From: Candidatus Methylomirabilota bacterium
GTDB lineage: Bacteria; Methylomirabilota; Methylomirabilia; Methylomirabilales; Methylomirabilaceae
Assembly (NCBI GenBank): GCA_003105305.1
Contig: PQAQ01000159.1
Span: 1-7,422, forward strand
Reading direction: 5' to 3'
Length of the DNA: 7,422 bases
Every line of letters begins with the position of its first letter. Positions within the stretch are counted from its first letter, which is position 1. This document shows, one piece after another, positions 1-6,665 of this stretch. The notes below the pieces were generated by a model. It was not told where the DNA came from, made no database searches, and worked only from the letters and a program-made list of their open reading frames with translations. The position numbers were made by a program, and so were the translations under genes.

Positions 1-779
1 GCGCCCTGATACAGCAACATGCCCAGTCCGCCCATGACCCGACATCCCCGCCGCTTGGCCTCCCGCAGCAATGCGGTCTCTCGTGGTCGGTAGATCAGAT
101 CGTAGACCAGTGCTCCCGGCTGAAGGAGGTGCGGGGCGATCGGTGAAGGATCGTTGGGGTGTAGTCCGACCGATGTGGTGTTGACCATCAGGGCACAGTC
201 TCTCAGACTGATCGATATTCGAGGATCGTGAAGCCCCACTCCGAGCGCCGTCGTTCCGATTGTTCGATTTATGAATTCAGCCAGCGATTGCGCGCGTTCT
301 GCAGTCCGGTTGATGATGACGATGGGCGCGGCCCCGGCTTCAGCGAGACTGAAGGCGACCGATCTCGCTGCCCCGCCGGCCCCAAGGATGACGACGGACT
401 TGCCGCGCGGGGGAAAGTCTGCCTCCTCACGGAGAGATCGGAGAAACCCCAGTCCGTCAGTATTGGCGCCAAGCAGACGTCCGTCCCTGGATACGACCGT
501 ATTAATTGCGCCCACTGCGGCAGCCTCTGGCGTCAGGGTGTCGACTAGCGCGACGGCCTGCTCTTTGTGAGGGACCGTGACATTCGCGCCGCCGAAATTG
601 TCCATCCCGCGAAGCGACGCGAACGCGGCGGGCAACCCGGCAGATTGTACCCGCCATGGAATATACAGACCATCGATTCCGGCTGCCTGAAGCGCAGCGT
701 TCTGCATCGCTGGCGACAGGCTATGCGCTACAGGATCGCCGAAAAGGATGAACAGTTTCGCGGCAGCGGTAAATTGCAA
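1..779 (-). CDS. aroE: Shikimate dehydrogenase (NADP+), C-terminus beyond the window
   Basis: AroE reversibly reduces 3-dehydroshikimate to shikimate with NADPH in the cytoplasmic shikimate pathway to chorismate and aromatic amino acids. I translated this frame by hand: 259 codons run open to the left edge, against a usual length of about 270-285, so roughly the last 15-25 residues are missing. Visible motifs: substrate-binding HSLSPAMQN (19-27), NVTVPHK with the catalytic Lys (66-72), GAINTV (90-95), GANTDGLGF with the catalytic Asp at 108 (104-112), the nucleotide-binding GAGGAARS (133-140), the NADP 2'-phosphate loop NRTAER (157-162), NTTSVGL (200-206), DLIYRP..T.LL (227-238) and GGLGMLLYQG (250-259). 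The start is taken as TTG at 779-777: no ATG precedes the SLSP motif, the extra residues fit the family N-terminus, and GGAGGG lies 11 bases upstream. It begins one base after the glnD stop, so it is probably co-transcribed and translationally coupled. The family call is secure; the start is inferred. Confidence 0.96.
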   Translation of the reverse strand, partial: MQFTAAAKLFILFGDPVAHSLSPAMQNAALQAAGIDGLYIPWRVQSAGLPAAFASLRGMDNFGGANVTVPHKEQAVALVDTLTPEAAAVGAINTVVSRDGRLLGANTDGLGFLRSLREEADFPPRGKSVVILGAGGAARSVAFSLAEAGAAPIVIINRTAERAQSLAEFINRTIGTTALGVGLHDPRISISLRDCALMVNTTSVGLHPNDPSPIAPHLLQPGALVYDLIYRPRETALLREAKRRGCRVMGGLGMLLYQG

Positions 780-780
780 G

Positions 781-3582
781 CTAATTGAATCCCTCCGTCA
801 GTACGCGTTCCAGTTCAGTCCCGACCTGCGCCCGTCGCCCCTCGTCGATCAGCTTGCTCCCGTCGTCCTTATTGGTCACATAGAAGACGTCAACCACCTG
901 GTCGGCTTCAGTCGTGATCTTGGCGGAGCGTATATCAACCCCAAGCTGTGACAGGGTGCTGGTGATCAGGTACAGAAGTCCCAATCGGTCCCGTGTTCGG
1001 ATATCGAGGACGGTGTAGGCATTAGAGACCAGGTTGTCAAATTCTACCTTGATAGGGAATTCTGTGCCGTGCTGGATCGGCCGGACCAGGATCTCTTTCC
1101 TCCGGCTCTTGATCAGATCATGAACGGCGACTCTGCCTGCGAGCACCTCGCGTAGATCCGCAGTCACCCGATCCCAGACGGCCGGATCTTCAATCGCCAC
1201 GCCGCTGCCGTTATCCACTCTGAAGTGCCGGATCACCATGCCGCTTAGTAGGGTAAAAATCTGGGCGCTCAGGATGTTCATCCCGTTTGCGGTGAGCGTC
1301 CCCACGACCTGTGCGAACCGTCCATGGCGGCCAGAGGCGCAGACGGTCAACTCCGAGTAGCCGGCCAGGGGAAACGCCGCCCACTGACTGGCCGCTTCGT
1401 CGCCTCGCTGTATGCGTTGAATGATACGCATGTGCGAGGCGATCTTGTGGGGCGACGTCATCAACAGGTACCGTGGCGGGGCCTCCTGCAGGTGTTTTTT
1501 CACCACCTCCACCCCGAACTCCGGCGACAGCTCCTGGGTCAGTTGAGATTTGACCCGCTCGGCGCGGGCCAGATCATCCTCCCCCTCCGGGATCCCTCTG
1601 ATGAGGACGGTATGAGTTTTGATGTACAGTTCCCACAACAATGTGCCTTTCCACTCGGTCCAGACGCCAGGTCCGACCGCCTTGATGTCGGCGAAGGTCA
1701 GCAGGTACAGCAGCTTTAGCCGATCGAGGGTCTGCGCTTTGTTGGCAAAGTCGATCACGATCGCCTCGTCGTCGAGGTCCAGATGCTGAGCGATGTGCGA
1801 CATCTCCAGATGACGCGCCACCAGAAAGACGACGGTGGCGGCATCCGGCTCCGGTATCCCCATCCGGCGCAGGATCGCCTCAACCAGAGAAGCGCTCTTG
1901 TGGGCGTGATCGGCTCCTTCTCCCTTGCCGATGTCGTGGAGCAGAAGCGCCAACCGGAGGAGTTCCAGCCGCTTGGCATCCGATGCGAGCGACCGAAACT
2001 CTTCGCCGTAAAATCGTGTGACTTCATTCAGGTGCTCAAGCGTCTCGATTGCCAGGAAGGTATGTTCGTCCACGGTGTACCGATGGTAGAAATCGAACTG
2101 GACCAGCCGAGTGAGCTTCGCGAACTCCGGGATGTAGGCCCCGAGTACGCCAAGCTCATGCATACTCCGCAGTGTGGCGGCCACCCCTTTCGGTTCTCGT
2201 AGGATGGCCAGGAAAAAGCCCAGGGCCCGGCTGGAACCCCGCACCCCCTCATCGATCAGATGGGTATCGGCCCTGATGTCGTCCTGGAGTTCCTGACTCA
2301 ACGTGTATCCCATCTGTTGCGCATACCAAAAGACCTTGAGTAATCGGACGGGGTCATCCTGAAACAGGCCTCGATTTTTCGGCGATACGTATATGCAGCG
2401 GTCGATCTCCGTCAGGTCATCGCCGATATCGCGAGCCTTCAGCCTCCGCATCACCTTTTCCACCTGCGACCTCCCTTGCGTGCAGCGCGAGATGACCTGC
2501 GCCGACAACTGCGAGATATCTTTTGCAGCCAGGTAGTAGCGCTGCATGAACTGTTCGACTCCGTAAGAACGGGCCGTATCCGGAAACCCGAGGTTGGCTG
2601 CGACCTGCTCTTGCAGAGAGAGCGAGAGCACATCGTGCTTGCCCCGGCACAGGTAATGGAGTTCGTTCCGCAGGCGGAGCATGAAATCCAGGGCCGTCTC
2701 CCACCGTTCGCTCTCCTCCTGTCCCAGCAGCCCTTTCTGTACCAGCTCCGCCAGCGTACCCGCCTGCTGGTTGATCCGGGCAATGCAGAGGGCGGCGTGA
2801 AGATCTCTCAGACCGCCGGGACCTTCCTTGATGTGCGGCTCCTGCACATAGATAGAGGCGCCGTACCGATAGTGGCGTTCATGCAATTCATGAAGCTTTT
2901 GCTTGACAATAACGTCGGCGTGCTTATGTAAGACCGATCGCCCCAACTTCGCGCGGAACGTCTGATAGATCGCCGGGTTGCCGGTCAGGTATCGGGCTTC
3001 CATCATCGAGGTGCAGGAAGTCAGGTCCGTCCTGGCCATGCGTACACAGTCATCGATGGAACGGCAGCAATGCCCCACGACGAATCCGACGTCCCAGAGG
3101 GTGCTCAAGACCGGATGGAGAATCGTGTCCAGGTAGGCATCGACCTTGCGAGGGTAGACAAACATGAGATCGACGTCGGAGGCCGGATTCATCTCTCGCC
3201 GGCCATAGCCGCCCAACGCAACCAGCGCACACCCGTCGCTGCGCCGTCGGAGATTCGAATCGCAGGCAGCCTCGGCCAGTTGGAAGAGTGAGGTGACCAC
3301 TGTGTCGGTGAGTGTGGCGATGGATTGCACGACCGCCTGCCCGGTGCCGCCATGCCGATGGATCTGAAAAATTCGAGCTTGCTCAGCGGAAATAAATCCT
3401 CTCAGGGCAGGAATCAGACCGTTGGCGGCATCGCGTTCCGGCAGTATGGATTGCAGGGCCGCGGTTAGCGCGGAGCTTCCGATCGATGCGGGGGACGTAT
3501 CGCCATGGGGAGTGACGGCGTTAGTCCTCCGATTGCGGAGCATGGCGAAACGGCTCTTTGTAATAGCTTGGAATCGTTTCAT
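781..3582 (-). CDS. glnD: Bifunctional [protein-PII] uridylyltransferase / uridylyl-removing enzyme
   Basis: GlnD senses glutamine. When glutamine is low it uridylylates PII (GlnB/GlnK); when it is high it removes the UMP, which tunes glutamine synthetase and nitrogen transcription. Numbering from ATG 3582 (933 aa; E. coli GlnD is 890): nucleotidyltransferase motif GGYGRREMNPASDVD (124-138) with both metal-binding Asp; EGPGGLRDL (253-261), the family signature in the linker helices; HD domain with DEH (505-507), HDIGKGEG (549-556), the downstream His pair near 559-561 and RHL near 590-592, for uridylyl removal; and two C-terminal ACT domains starting near 741 (GYSELTV) and 856 (YTVLDIRTRDRLG) that bind glutamine. 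All domains are intact. The frame can start earlier at TTG 3606 or ATG 3597, but a promoter with its -10 at 3606-3611 implies transcription from about 3599. I therefore prefer ATG 3582; ATG 3543 (AAGAG upstream) is also possible. No start has a strong Shine-Dalgarno. aroE follows after one base. Confidence 0.96.
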   Translation of the reverse strand: MKRFQAITKSRFAMLRNRRTNAVTPHGDTSPASIGSSALTAALQSILPERDAANGLIPALRGFISAEQARIFQIHRHGGTGQAVVQSIATLTDTVVTSLFQLAEAACDSNLRRRSDGCALVALGGYGRREMNPASDVDLMFVYPRKVDAYLDTILHPVLSTLWDVGFVVGHCCRSIDDCVRMARTDLTSCTSMMEARYLTGNPAIYQTFRAKLGRSVLHKHADVIVKQKLHELHERHYRYGASIYVQEPHIKEGPGGLRDLHAALCIARINQQAGTLAELVQKGLLGQEESERWETALDFMLRLRNELHYLCRGKHDVLSLSLQEQVAANLGFPDTARSYGVEQFMQRYYLAAKDISQLSAQVISRCTQGRSQVEKVMRRLKARDIGDDLTEIDRCIYVSPKNRGLFQDDPVRLLKVFWYAQQMGYTLSQELQDDIRADTHLIDEGVRGSSRALGFFLAILREPKGVAATLRSMHELGVLGAYIPEFAKLTRLVQFDFYHRYTVDEHTFLAIETLEHLNEVTRFYGEEFRSLASDAKRLELLRLALLLHDIGKGEGADHAHKSASLVEAILRRMGIPEPDAATVVFLVARHLEMSHIAQHLDLDDEAIVIDFANKAQTLDRLKLLYLLTFADIKAVGPGVWTEWKGTLLWELYIKTHTVLIRGIPEGEDDLARAERVKSQLTQELSPEFGVEVVKKHLQEAPPRYLLMTSPHKIASHMRIIQRIQRGDEAASQWAAFPLAGYSELTVCASGRHGRFAQVVGTLTANGMNILSAQIFTLLSGMVIRHFRVDNGSGVAIEDPAVWDRVTADLREVLAGRVAVHDLIKSRRKEILVRPIQHGTEFPIKVEFDNLVSNAYTVLDIRTRDRLGLLYLITSTLSQLGVDIRSAKITTEADQVVDVFYVTNKDDGSKLIDEGRRAQVGTELERVLTEGFN
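791..796 (-). promoter_or_regulatory. Ribosome binding site for aroE (GGAGGG)
   Basis: On the minus strand GGAGGG sits inside the last codons of glnD, 11 bases before the TTG codon at 779-777. It is a strong Shine-Dalgarno match and is the main reason for choosing the TTG start of aroE, because this frame has no ATG before the conserved substrate-binding motif. Confidence 0.6.
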
Positions 3583-3605
3583 TATTAGTCCGTACATTGT
3601 ATTCA

Positions 3606-3635
3606 AGTATAGGTGTGCCCGCCGTAGGGGGTCAA
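3606..3635 (-). promoter_or_regulatory. Predicted sigma70-type promoter for glnD-aroE
   Basis: On the minus strand the -35 is TTGACC (3635-3630), the spacer is 18 bases, and the -10 is TATACT (3611-3606). Each hexamer has five of six consensus bases. The expected transcription start is about 3600-3598, giving a leader of about 16 bases to the ATG at 3582. The position argues against the upstream TTG start of glnD at 3606. Prediction from sequence only. Confidence 0.55.
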
Positions 3636-3646
3636 GGCCAATATGT

Positions 3647-3664
3647 CGGCGTTCCCAGACGCCG
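3647..3664. repeat. Short perfect inverted repeat upstream of the glnD promoter
   Basis: CGGCGT and ACGCCG form a perfect six-base inverted repeat around a six-base loop (TCCCAG). It lies 11 bases upstream of the glnD -35 element, between two divergent transcription units. It has no T-tract, so it does not look like a terminator. It could be a regulator site, but a repeat this short can arise by chance. Confidence 0.3.
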
Positions 3665-3701
3665 GGAGGCCTGTCGAGCGACCGTATTCATGACATTCGA
3701 G

Positions 3702-3730
3702 TTGACATTTGTGAAAGGGGAATTCACACT
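3702..3730 (+). promoter_or_regulatory. Candidate promoter with operator-like inverted repeat, facing the hydrolase
   Basis: TTGACA (3702-3707) is a perfect -35 hexamer. A 17-base spacer leads to CACACT (3725-3730), a poor -10 with three of six matches. Between and overlapping them is the inverted repeat TGTGAA-N7-TTCACA (3710-3728), the usual position for a repressor site. The half-sites resemble the CRP/FNR-family TGTGA/TCACA, but 9 bases separate the TGTGA and TCACA cores instead of the CRP 6, so that identity is not supported. A partial direct repeat TGACATTYG (3691-3699 and 3703-3711, 12-base step) overlaps the -35. The weak -10 would suit an activated or tightly controlled promoter. All of this is inferred from sequence. 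Confidence 0.35.
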
Positions 3731-3767
3731 GAACTGTTTCCATAATGAAAGGAGGGCAGGGCCGACC

Positions 3768-3836
3768 GTGCTACTTGTGGCGAGCATCGTCGTCTTGACG
3801 CTGTTAACGCCGGTCGCCGTGCTGACCCAATTGTGA
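3768..3836 (+). CDS. Putative 22-aa hydrophobic leader peptide / small membrane protein
   Basis: A GTG start is preceded by AAAGGAGGG (3748-3756, 11 bases upstream), the strongest ribosome binding site in this intergenic region. The 22 residues are almost all hydrophobic (MLLVASIVVLTLL, then TPVAVLTQL), which suits a single membrane segment. Its TGA stop overlaps the GTG start of the following hydrolase in a four-base GTGA overlap, and the hydrolase lacks a Shine-Dalgarno of its own, so this ORF may serve to deliver ribosomes to it. I do not recognise a family. The frame is open further upstream (to 3597), but that stretch has no good start signal and a different composition. It could also be chance; it is too short for coding statistics to settle. 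Confidence 0.4.
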   Translation: MLLVASIVVLTLLTPVAVLTQL

Positions 3837-4690
3837 TTAAGGCATGGTTGCGCTCGGGATCTTCGTGTGCGCGGTTGACCCCGGTTCTGGCACTGGCTCT
3901 ATTCCTTGCCGGAGGATGTGTGGAGGCGCTGGAGAACAGGTTCATCTTCTTTCCGGATAAGCGGATTGACGTTACTCCGCGCGACCTGGGCTTGGCCTAT
4001 GAGGAGATCACCTTCACCACGCAAGACGGGGTTTCCCTGAACGGCTGGTGGATCCCCGGCGGATCGCCTGTCACGATCCTCTGGTTTCATGGCAACGGCG
4101 GGAACATCAGTTACCGCCTGGATAATATCAAGCTCCGCCATGACCTGTTGGGAACCAATATATTTATCTTCGATTATCGCGGATATGGCCGGAGCGAAGG
4201 CCAGGCATCGGTGGAGGGGACCTATCGGGATGGCGATGCGGCGATCCGATATGTGCAGGGCCGACGGGATATAGACTCGTCCAAGATCGTCTTTCTTGGC
4301 GAATCGCTCGGGAGCGCCGTCGCGGTCGAGATGGCGACCCGACATCACTGCGCCGCCCTGATCCTGGAGTCGCCTTTTCTATCCATCGCGGAGATGGCCA
4401 AGGCGAGCCTGCCGTTCCTTCCGATCTCGTCGCTGCTTCAGACCAAGTACGATACCCTTTCGAAGATCGGACAAGTCGGGATTCCGCTCCTGATCGTGCA
4501 TGGCGAGAACGACGAGATCGTTCCGTTCCGGCAGGGGCAACGCCTCTTTGAGGCCGCGCGAGAGCCGAAGAAGTTCTACGCCATTGCGGGGGCTCGCCAT
4601 AACGACCTGTACGCTGTTGGCGGTCAGGCCTACCTGGAGATCCTCGATCGTTTCATCGCCAAGGCGATTGAAGCCGCAGCCTCGCGTTGA
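3833..4690 (+). CDS. Alpha/beta hydrolase, probable lipoprotein (BEM46/ABHD13-like serine hydrolase)
   Basis: A 285-aa alpha/beta-hydrolase-fold protein; substrate unknown, probably an ester or acyl compound. Residues 1-29 read as a lipoprotein signal: Arg at 7 and 14, a hydrophobic core PVLALALFLAGG, then Cys29, which meets a relaxed lipobox pattern (A-G-G before the Cys instead of the usual L-A/S-G). The mature protein begins ENRFIFFPDKR, followed by the family block DLGLAYEEITFTTQDG (51-66). Fold motifs: HGNGGNIS (86-93, oxyanion loop), FDYRGYGRSEG (113-123), nucleophile elbow GESLG with Ser158, acid Asp227 in HGENDEIVPF (223-232), and His256 in ARHND (254-258). The catalytic triad is therefore complete. 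The start GTG overlaps the stop of a 22-codon ORF; TTG 3848 is an alternative start. It is divergent from glnD and converges on the histidine kinase with 15 bases between. The fold is secure, the lipoprotein status likely, the function unassigned. Confidence 0.9.
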   Translation: MIKAWLRSGSSCARLTPVLALALFLAGGCVEALENRFIFFPDKRIDVTPRDLGLAYEEITFTTQDGVSLNGWWIPGGSPVTILWFHGNGGNISYRLDNIKLRHDLLGTNIFIFDYRGYGRSEGQASVEGTYRDGDAAIRYVQGRRDIDSSKIVFLGESLGSAVAVEMATRHHCAALILESPFLSIAEMAKASLPFLPISSLLQTKYDTLSKIGQVGIPLLIVHGENDEIVPFRQGQRLFEAAREPKKFYAIAGARHNDLYAVGGQAYLEILDRFIAKAIEAAASR

Positions 4691-4705
4691 GCGCGCGACG
4701 GGTCG

Positions 4706-6661
4706 TCATGCGGTGCGGTGTGTTCCCATGTTCGGGGTGGAGTCCGTTCCGGCGTCCGCCATATCCGCACGATATTCAACAAAACCCGTGTCCGGTCTCG
4801 CCCGTGATGCCGACGGCAGGCGTATCGTAAAGGTGCTCCCGCAACCCTTGCCGTCTGAGGCGGCCTTGATTGTGCCGTTGTGTAGCTCGACAAGCTGCTT
4901 TGTCAGCGCAAGACCGAGACCGGTTCCGTGGTATTGCTTGGCAAGGTTGGGGTCCAGTTGGGTAAACGGCTGAAAAAGCTTAATGATATTCTCGGCTGTA
5001 ATCCCGATCCCGGAATCGGTCACCACGATTTCGACGAAATCCCCGTGAGGGGTTTGGGTGTCCGTCTCCTGCTGTTCGGCGCAGCGCGCGGTCACGGTAA
5101 CGTGGCCGTGTTCGGGGGTGAACTTGATGGCGTTGGAGAGCAGATTGTAGAGGATCTGCTTGAATCGGACGGGGTCGGCGATGAGGGGGGGCAGCGCGTC
5201 GTCCGCGTGCAGCGTAAGGATCAGGCGCTTTTGGTCGGCCATCGGTCGGATATCGGCGAGGACGGTCATGAGTGCTTTATCAACATCGAAAGGTTCCGGG
5301 TACAGGTGGAGCTTCCCCGCCTCGACCTTGGCCAGATCCAGAAGGTCGTTGGTAATAACGAGCAGGTGCCGTCCGCCTGCCACGATGTGGGTGAGGTGTC
5401 GGGCTTGTTGCTCGTTCAGCGGCCCGACGGCGGGGCTTCGTAGGAGCTCAGAAAAGCCGAGAATTGCATTCAGCGGGGTCCGCAGTTCGTGGGAGATGTG
5501 CGCGAGAAAATCCGACTTGTGCCGGGATGCCGCTTCAAGCTGTACATTGGCCGCTCGCAACTCCCGAGTCCGTTCCTCCACGGTGGCTTCGAGTTCGCCG
5601 GCGTAGCGTCGCTGCGCCTCCTCGCTCTGTTGCAGTGCGGCGATATCCCGCCTGATCGCGCGGACGATCACCGTTCCCAGACCCGCCGCGAACACGATGA
5701 CAAGCGCAACAAAGCCGATCGCCAGGTCTTGCCGGCTCCGCAGTGCGGCAATCCGCGCGTATAGCGCTCCCTCCAGGTCGACCATTGCTTGATCGAGCAG
5801 CGCGAACTGCCCGTCGATCGCCTGGGTGAATATCGCAAAGTAATCGACCGGCGAATAGTTCGGTATCGCCGCATCTATTATCTGGGCTCTGGCGACCTGT
5901 GTCGCCATTTGCGCGAGCAGCAGGCTTCCCTGTGCGATGTGGCTCAGAGTGGTCTTCATTTGCGGATTCAGCGCCATCGCCTTGTCGAGCTCGCGTGCCA
6001 TATATTCATGTTGTCTCTCGACATTGCTGATGAGACCGATCAGCGCGGTGCGATCCGTAAGCGTCACATGCCTCTCTGCCAGCAAGAGCATGCCGCGCGC
6101 CCGCGCCTGACCAAGAAATTCAGTGAGGGTCGGCATGTGTACCAGCAGCGCCATGGTGAGATGATAGTCGTTGCCGGTGGGATCGTACGATAGGCCGAAG
6201 TAATCCAGTATCAGATCCAGCAGCTTCAGATTGTCGCCGATGAGCGCCGTGTGCTTGGCGAAACTCTCCTGACCGGAGATCGAGCGCGAGGACACGCCGT
6301 TCGCAAGCATCCTCCAGGCGTCGGCCGCCCGGCGCCAGTCGGCGACAAATGCAGCATTTTGGATCTGTGTCGTGACCATCGCATCAAATGCCGCAACCGC
6401 CTTGTCCGTTTCGACCTGCGTGACGGCCCGTTGCGCCTCCATCGCCGCATCTCCCCCCAACACGCCGGCAGAAAGCCCGCGATGCTGTTGCTGCAACTGC
6501 ACCATCAACAACAGCGCTTTCGCCGGCGCGATCCCGGCCTGTTTCCGGCCGGCCGATCGCAGCGCGTTACTGCTTTGGGCCATATACATGGTCAACGGCG
6601 CGGCCACCAGCGCAAGACACACCAGGGCGAATCCGAGCAACAACCTTGTTCGTATGGTCAT
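4706..6661 (-). CDS. Membrane sensor histidine kinase with all-helical periplasmic domain
   Basis: A 651-aa two-component sensor kinase that autophosphorylates on His and would pass phosphate to a response regulator. Layout: membrane segment about 6-27; a helical periplasmic domain about 30-310; membrane segment about 313-334; a coiled-coil linker about 335-382 with no recognisable HAMP; dimerisation/phosphoacceptor motif FLAHISHELRTPLNAILGFSE with His391; ATPase domain with N-box NLLSNAIKFTPE (506-517), G1 DSGIGI (549-554), F-box LFQPFTQLD (562-570) and G2 GTGLGLAL (579-586). All catalytic boxes are intact. The sensor has QQQHRGLSAGVLGGD (57-71) and a later DYHLTMALLVHMPTLTEFLGQARARG block (165-190), similar to helical sensors of the NIT/chemoreceptor type; the ligand is unknown. 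It ends in about 35 residues of low-complexity tail and has no receiver domain. The ATG at 6661 has no good Shine-Dalgarno. It lies 4 bases after a truncated receiver ORF, and no intact response regulator gene is visible. Confidence 0.93.
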   Translation of the reverse strand: MTIRTRLLLGFALVCLALVAAPLTMYMAQSSNALRSAGRKQAGIAPAKALLLMVQLQQQHRGLSAGVLGGDAAMEAQRAVTQVETDKAVAAFDAMVTTQIQNAAFVADWRRAADAWRMLANGVSSRSISGQESFAKHTALIGDNLKLLDLILDYFGLSYDPTGNDYHLTMALLVHMPTLTEFLGQARARGMLLLAERHVTLTDRTALIGLISNVERQHEYMARELDKAMALNPQMKTTLSHIAQGSLLLAQMATQVARAQIIDAAIPNYSPVDYFAIFTQAIDGQFALLDQAMVDLEGALYARIAALRSRQDLAIGFVALVIVFAAGLGTVIVRAIRRDIAALQQSEEAQRRYAGELEATVEERTRELRAANVQLEAASRHKSDFLAHISHELRTPLNAILGFSELLRSPAVGPLNEQQARHLTHIVAGGRHLLVITNDLLDLAKVEAGKLHLYPEPFDVDKALMTVLADIRPMADQKRLILTLHADDALPPLIADPVRFKQILYNLLSNAIKFTPEHGHVTVTARCAEQQETDTQTPHGDFVEIVVTDSGIGITAENIIKLFQPFTQLDPNLAKQYHGTGLGLALTKQLVELHNGTIKAASDGKGCGSTFTIRLPSASRARPDTGFVEYRADMADAGTDSTPNMGTHRTA

Positions 6662-6665
6662 GCGA

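Noticed and set aside
228..570. Plus-strand frames of 99 and 106 codons in the first 600 bases, and the 67-codon minus-strand frame there
   Set aside because: All overlap the clearly conserved aroE frame, which carries every expected motif.
1490..1505. GGTG-TTTTTT-CACC hairpin-like stretch
   Set aside because: It lies inside the conserved glnD coding sequence, has a four-base stem, and the T-run forms the loop.
1324..1719. Plus-strand 131-codon frame opposite glnD
   Set aside because: Antisense shadow of a strongly conserved coding region; Arg/Gln/Leu-rich translation with no family resemblance. The same applies to the plus-strand frames at 1783-2202 and 2476-2931.
3710..3728. Calling the inverted repeat a CRP or FNR site
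   Set aside because: The TGTGA/TCACA cores are 9 bases apart, not 6 as in CRP sites, and FNR half-sites (TTGAT/ATCAA) are absent, so only a generic operator-like repeat is reported.
3741..3746. CATAAT as a -10 element for the hydrolase
   Set aside because: It matches five of six, but no -35-like hexamer lies 16-18 bases upstream; the TTGACA at 3702 is 33 bases away.
3745..3798. 17-codon ATG frame (MKGGQGRPCYLW...) in the hydrolase leader
   Set aside because: No Shine-Dalgarno precedes the ATG. The strong AAAGGAGGG overlaps its own start and fits the GTG at 3768 instead.
3597..3836. 79-codon plus-strand frame between glnD and the hydrolase
   Set aside because: Its ATG lies within the glnD 5' end with no ribosome binding site, and the first two thirds have no coherent character. 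Only the last 22 codons (3768-3836) have a start signal and a plausible composition, so only those are listed.
4682..4698. Possible terminator between the converging hydrolase and kinase genes (TCGCG, 7-base loop, CGCGA)
   Set aside because: The stem is only five bases and no T-tract follows on either strand. It is too weak to call a terminator.
4928..5443. Plus-strand 171-codon frame opposite the kinase domain
   Set aside because: It lies antisense to the conserved N, G1, F and G2 boxes of the histidine kinase; low-complexity Val/Gly/Glu-rich shadow. The frames at 5160-5606, 5789-6193 and 6251-6730 are rejected for the same reason.
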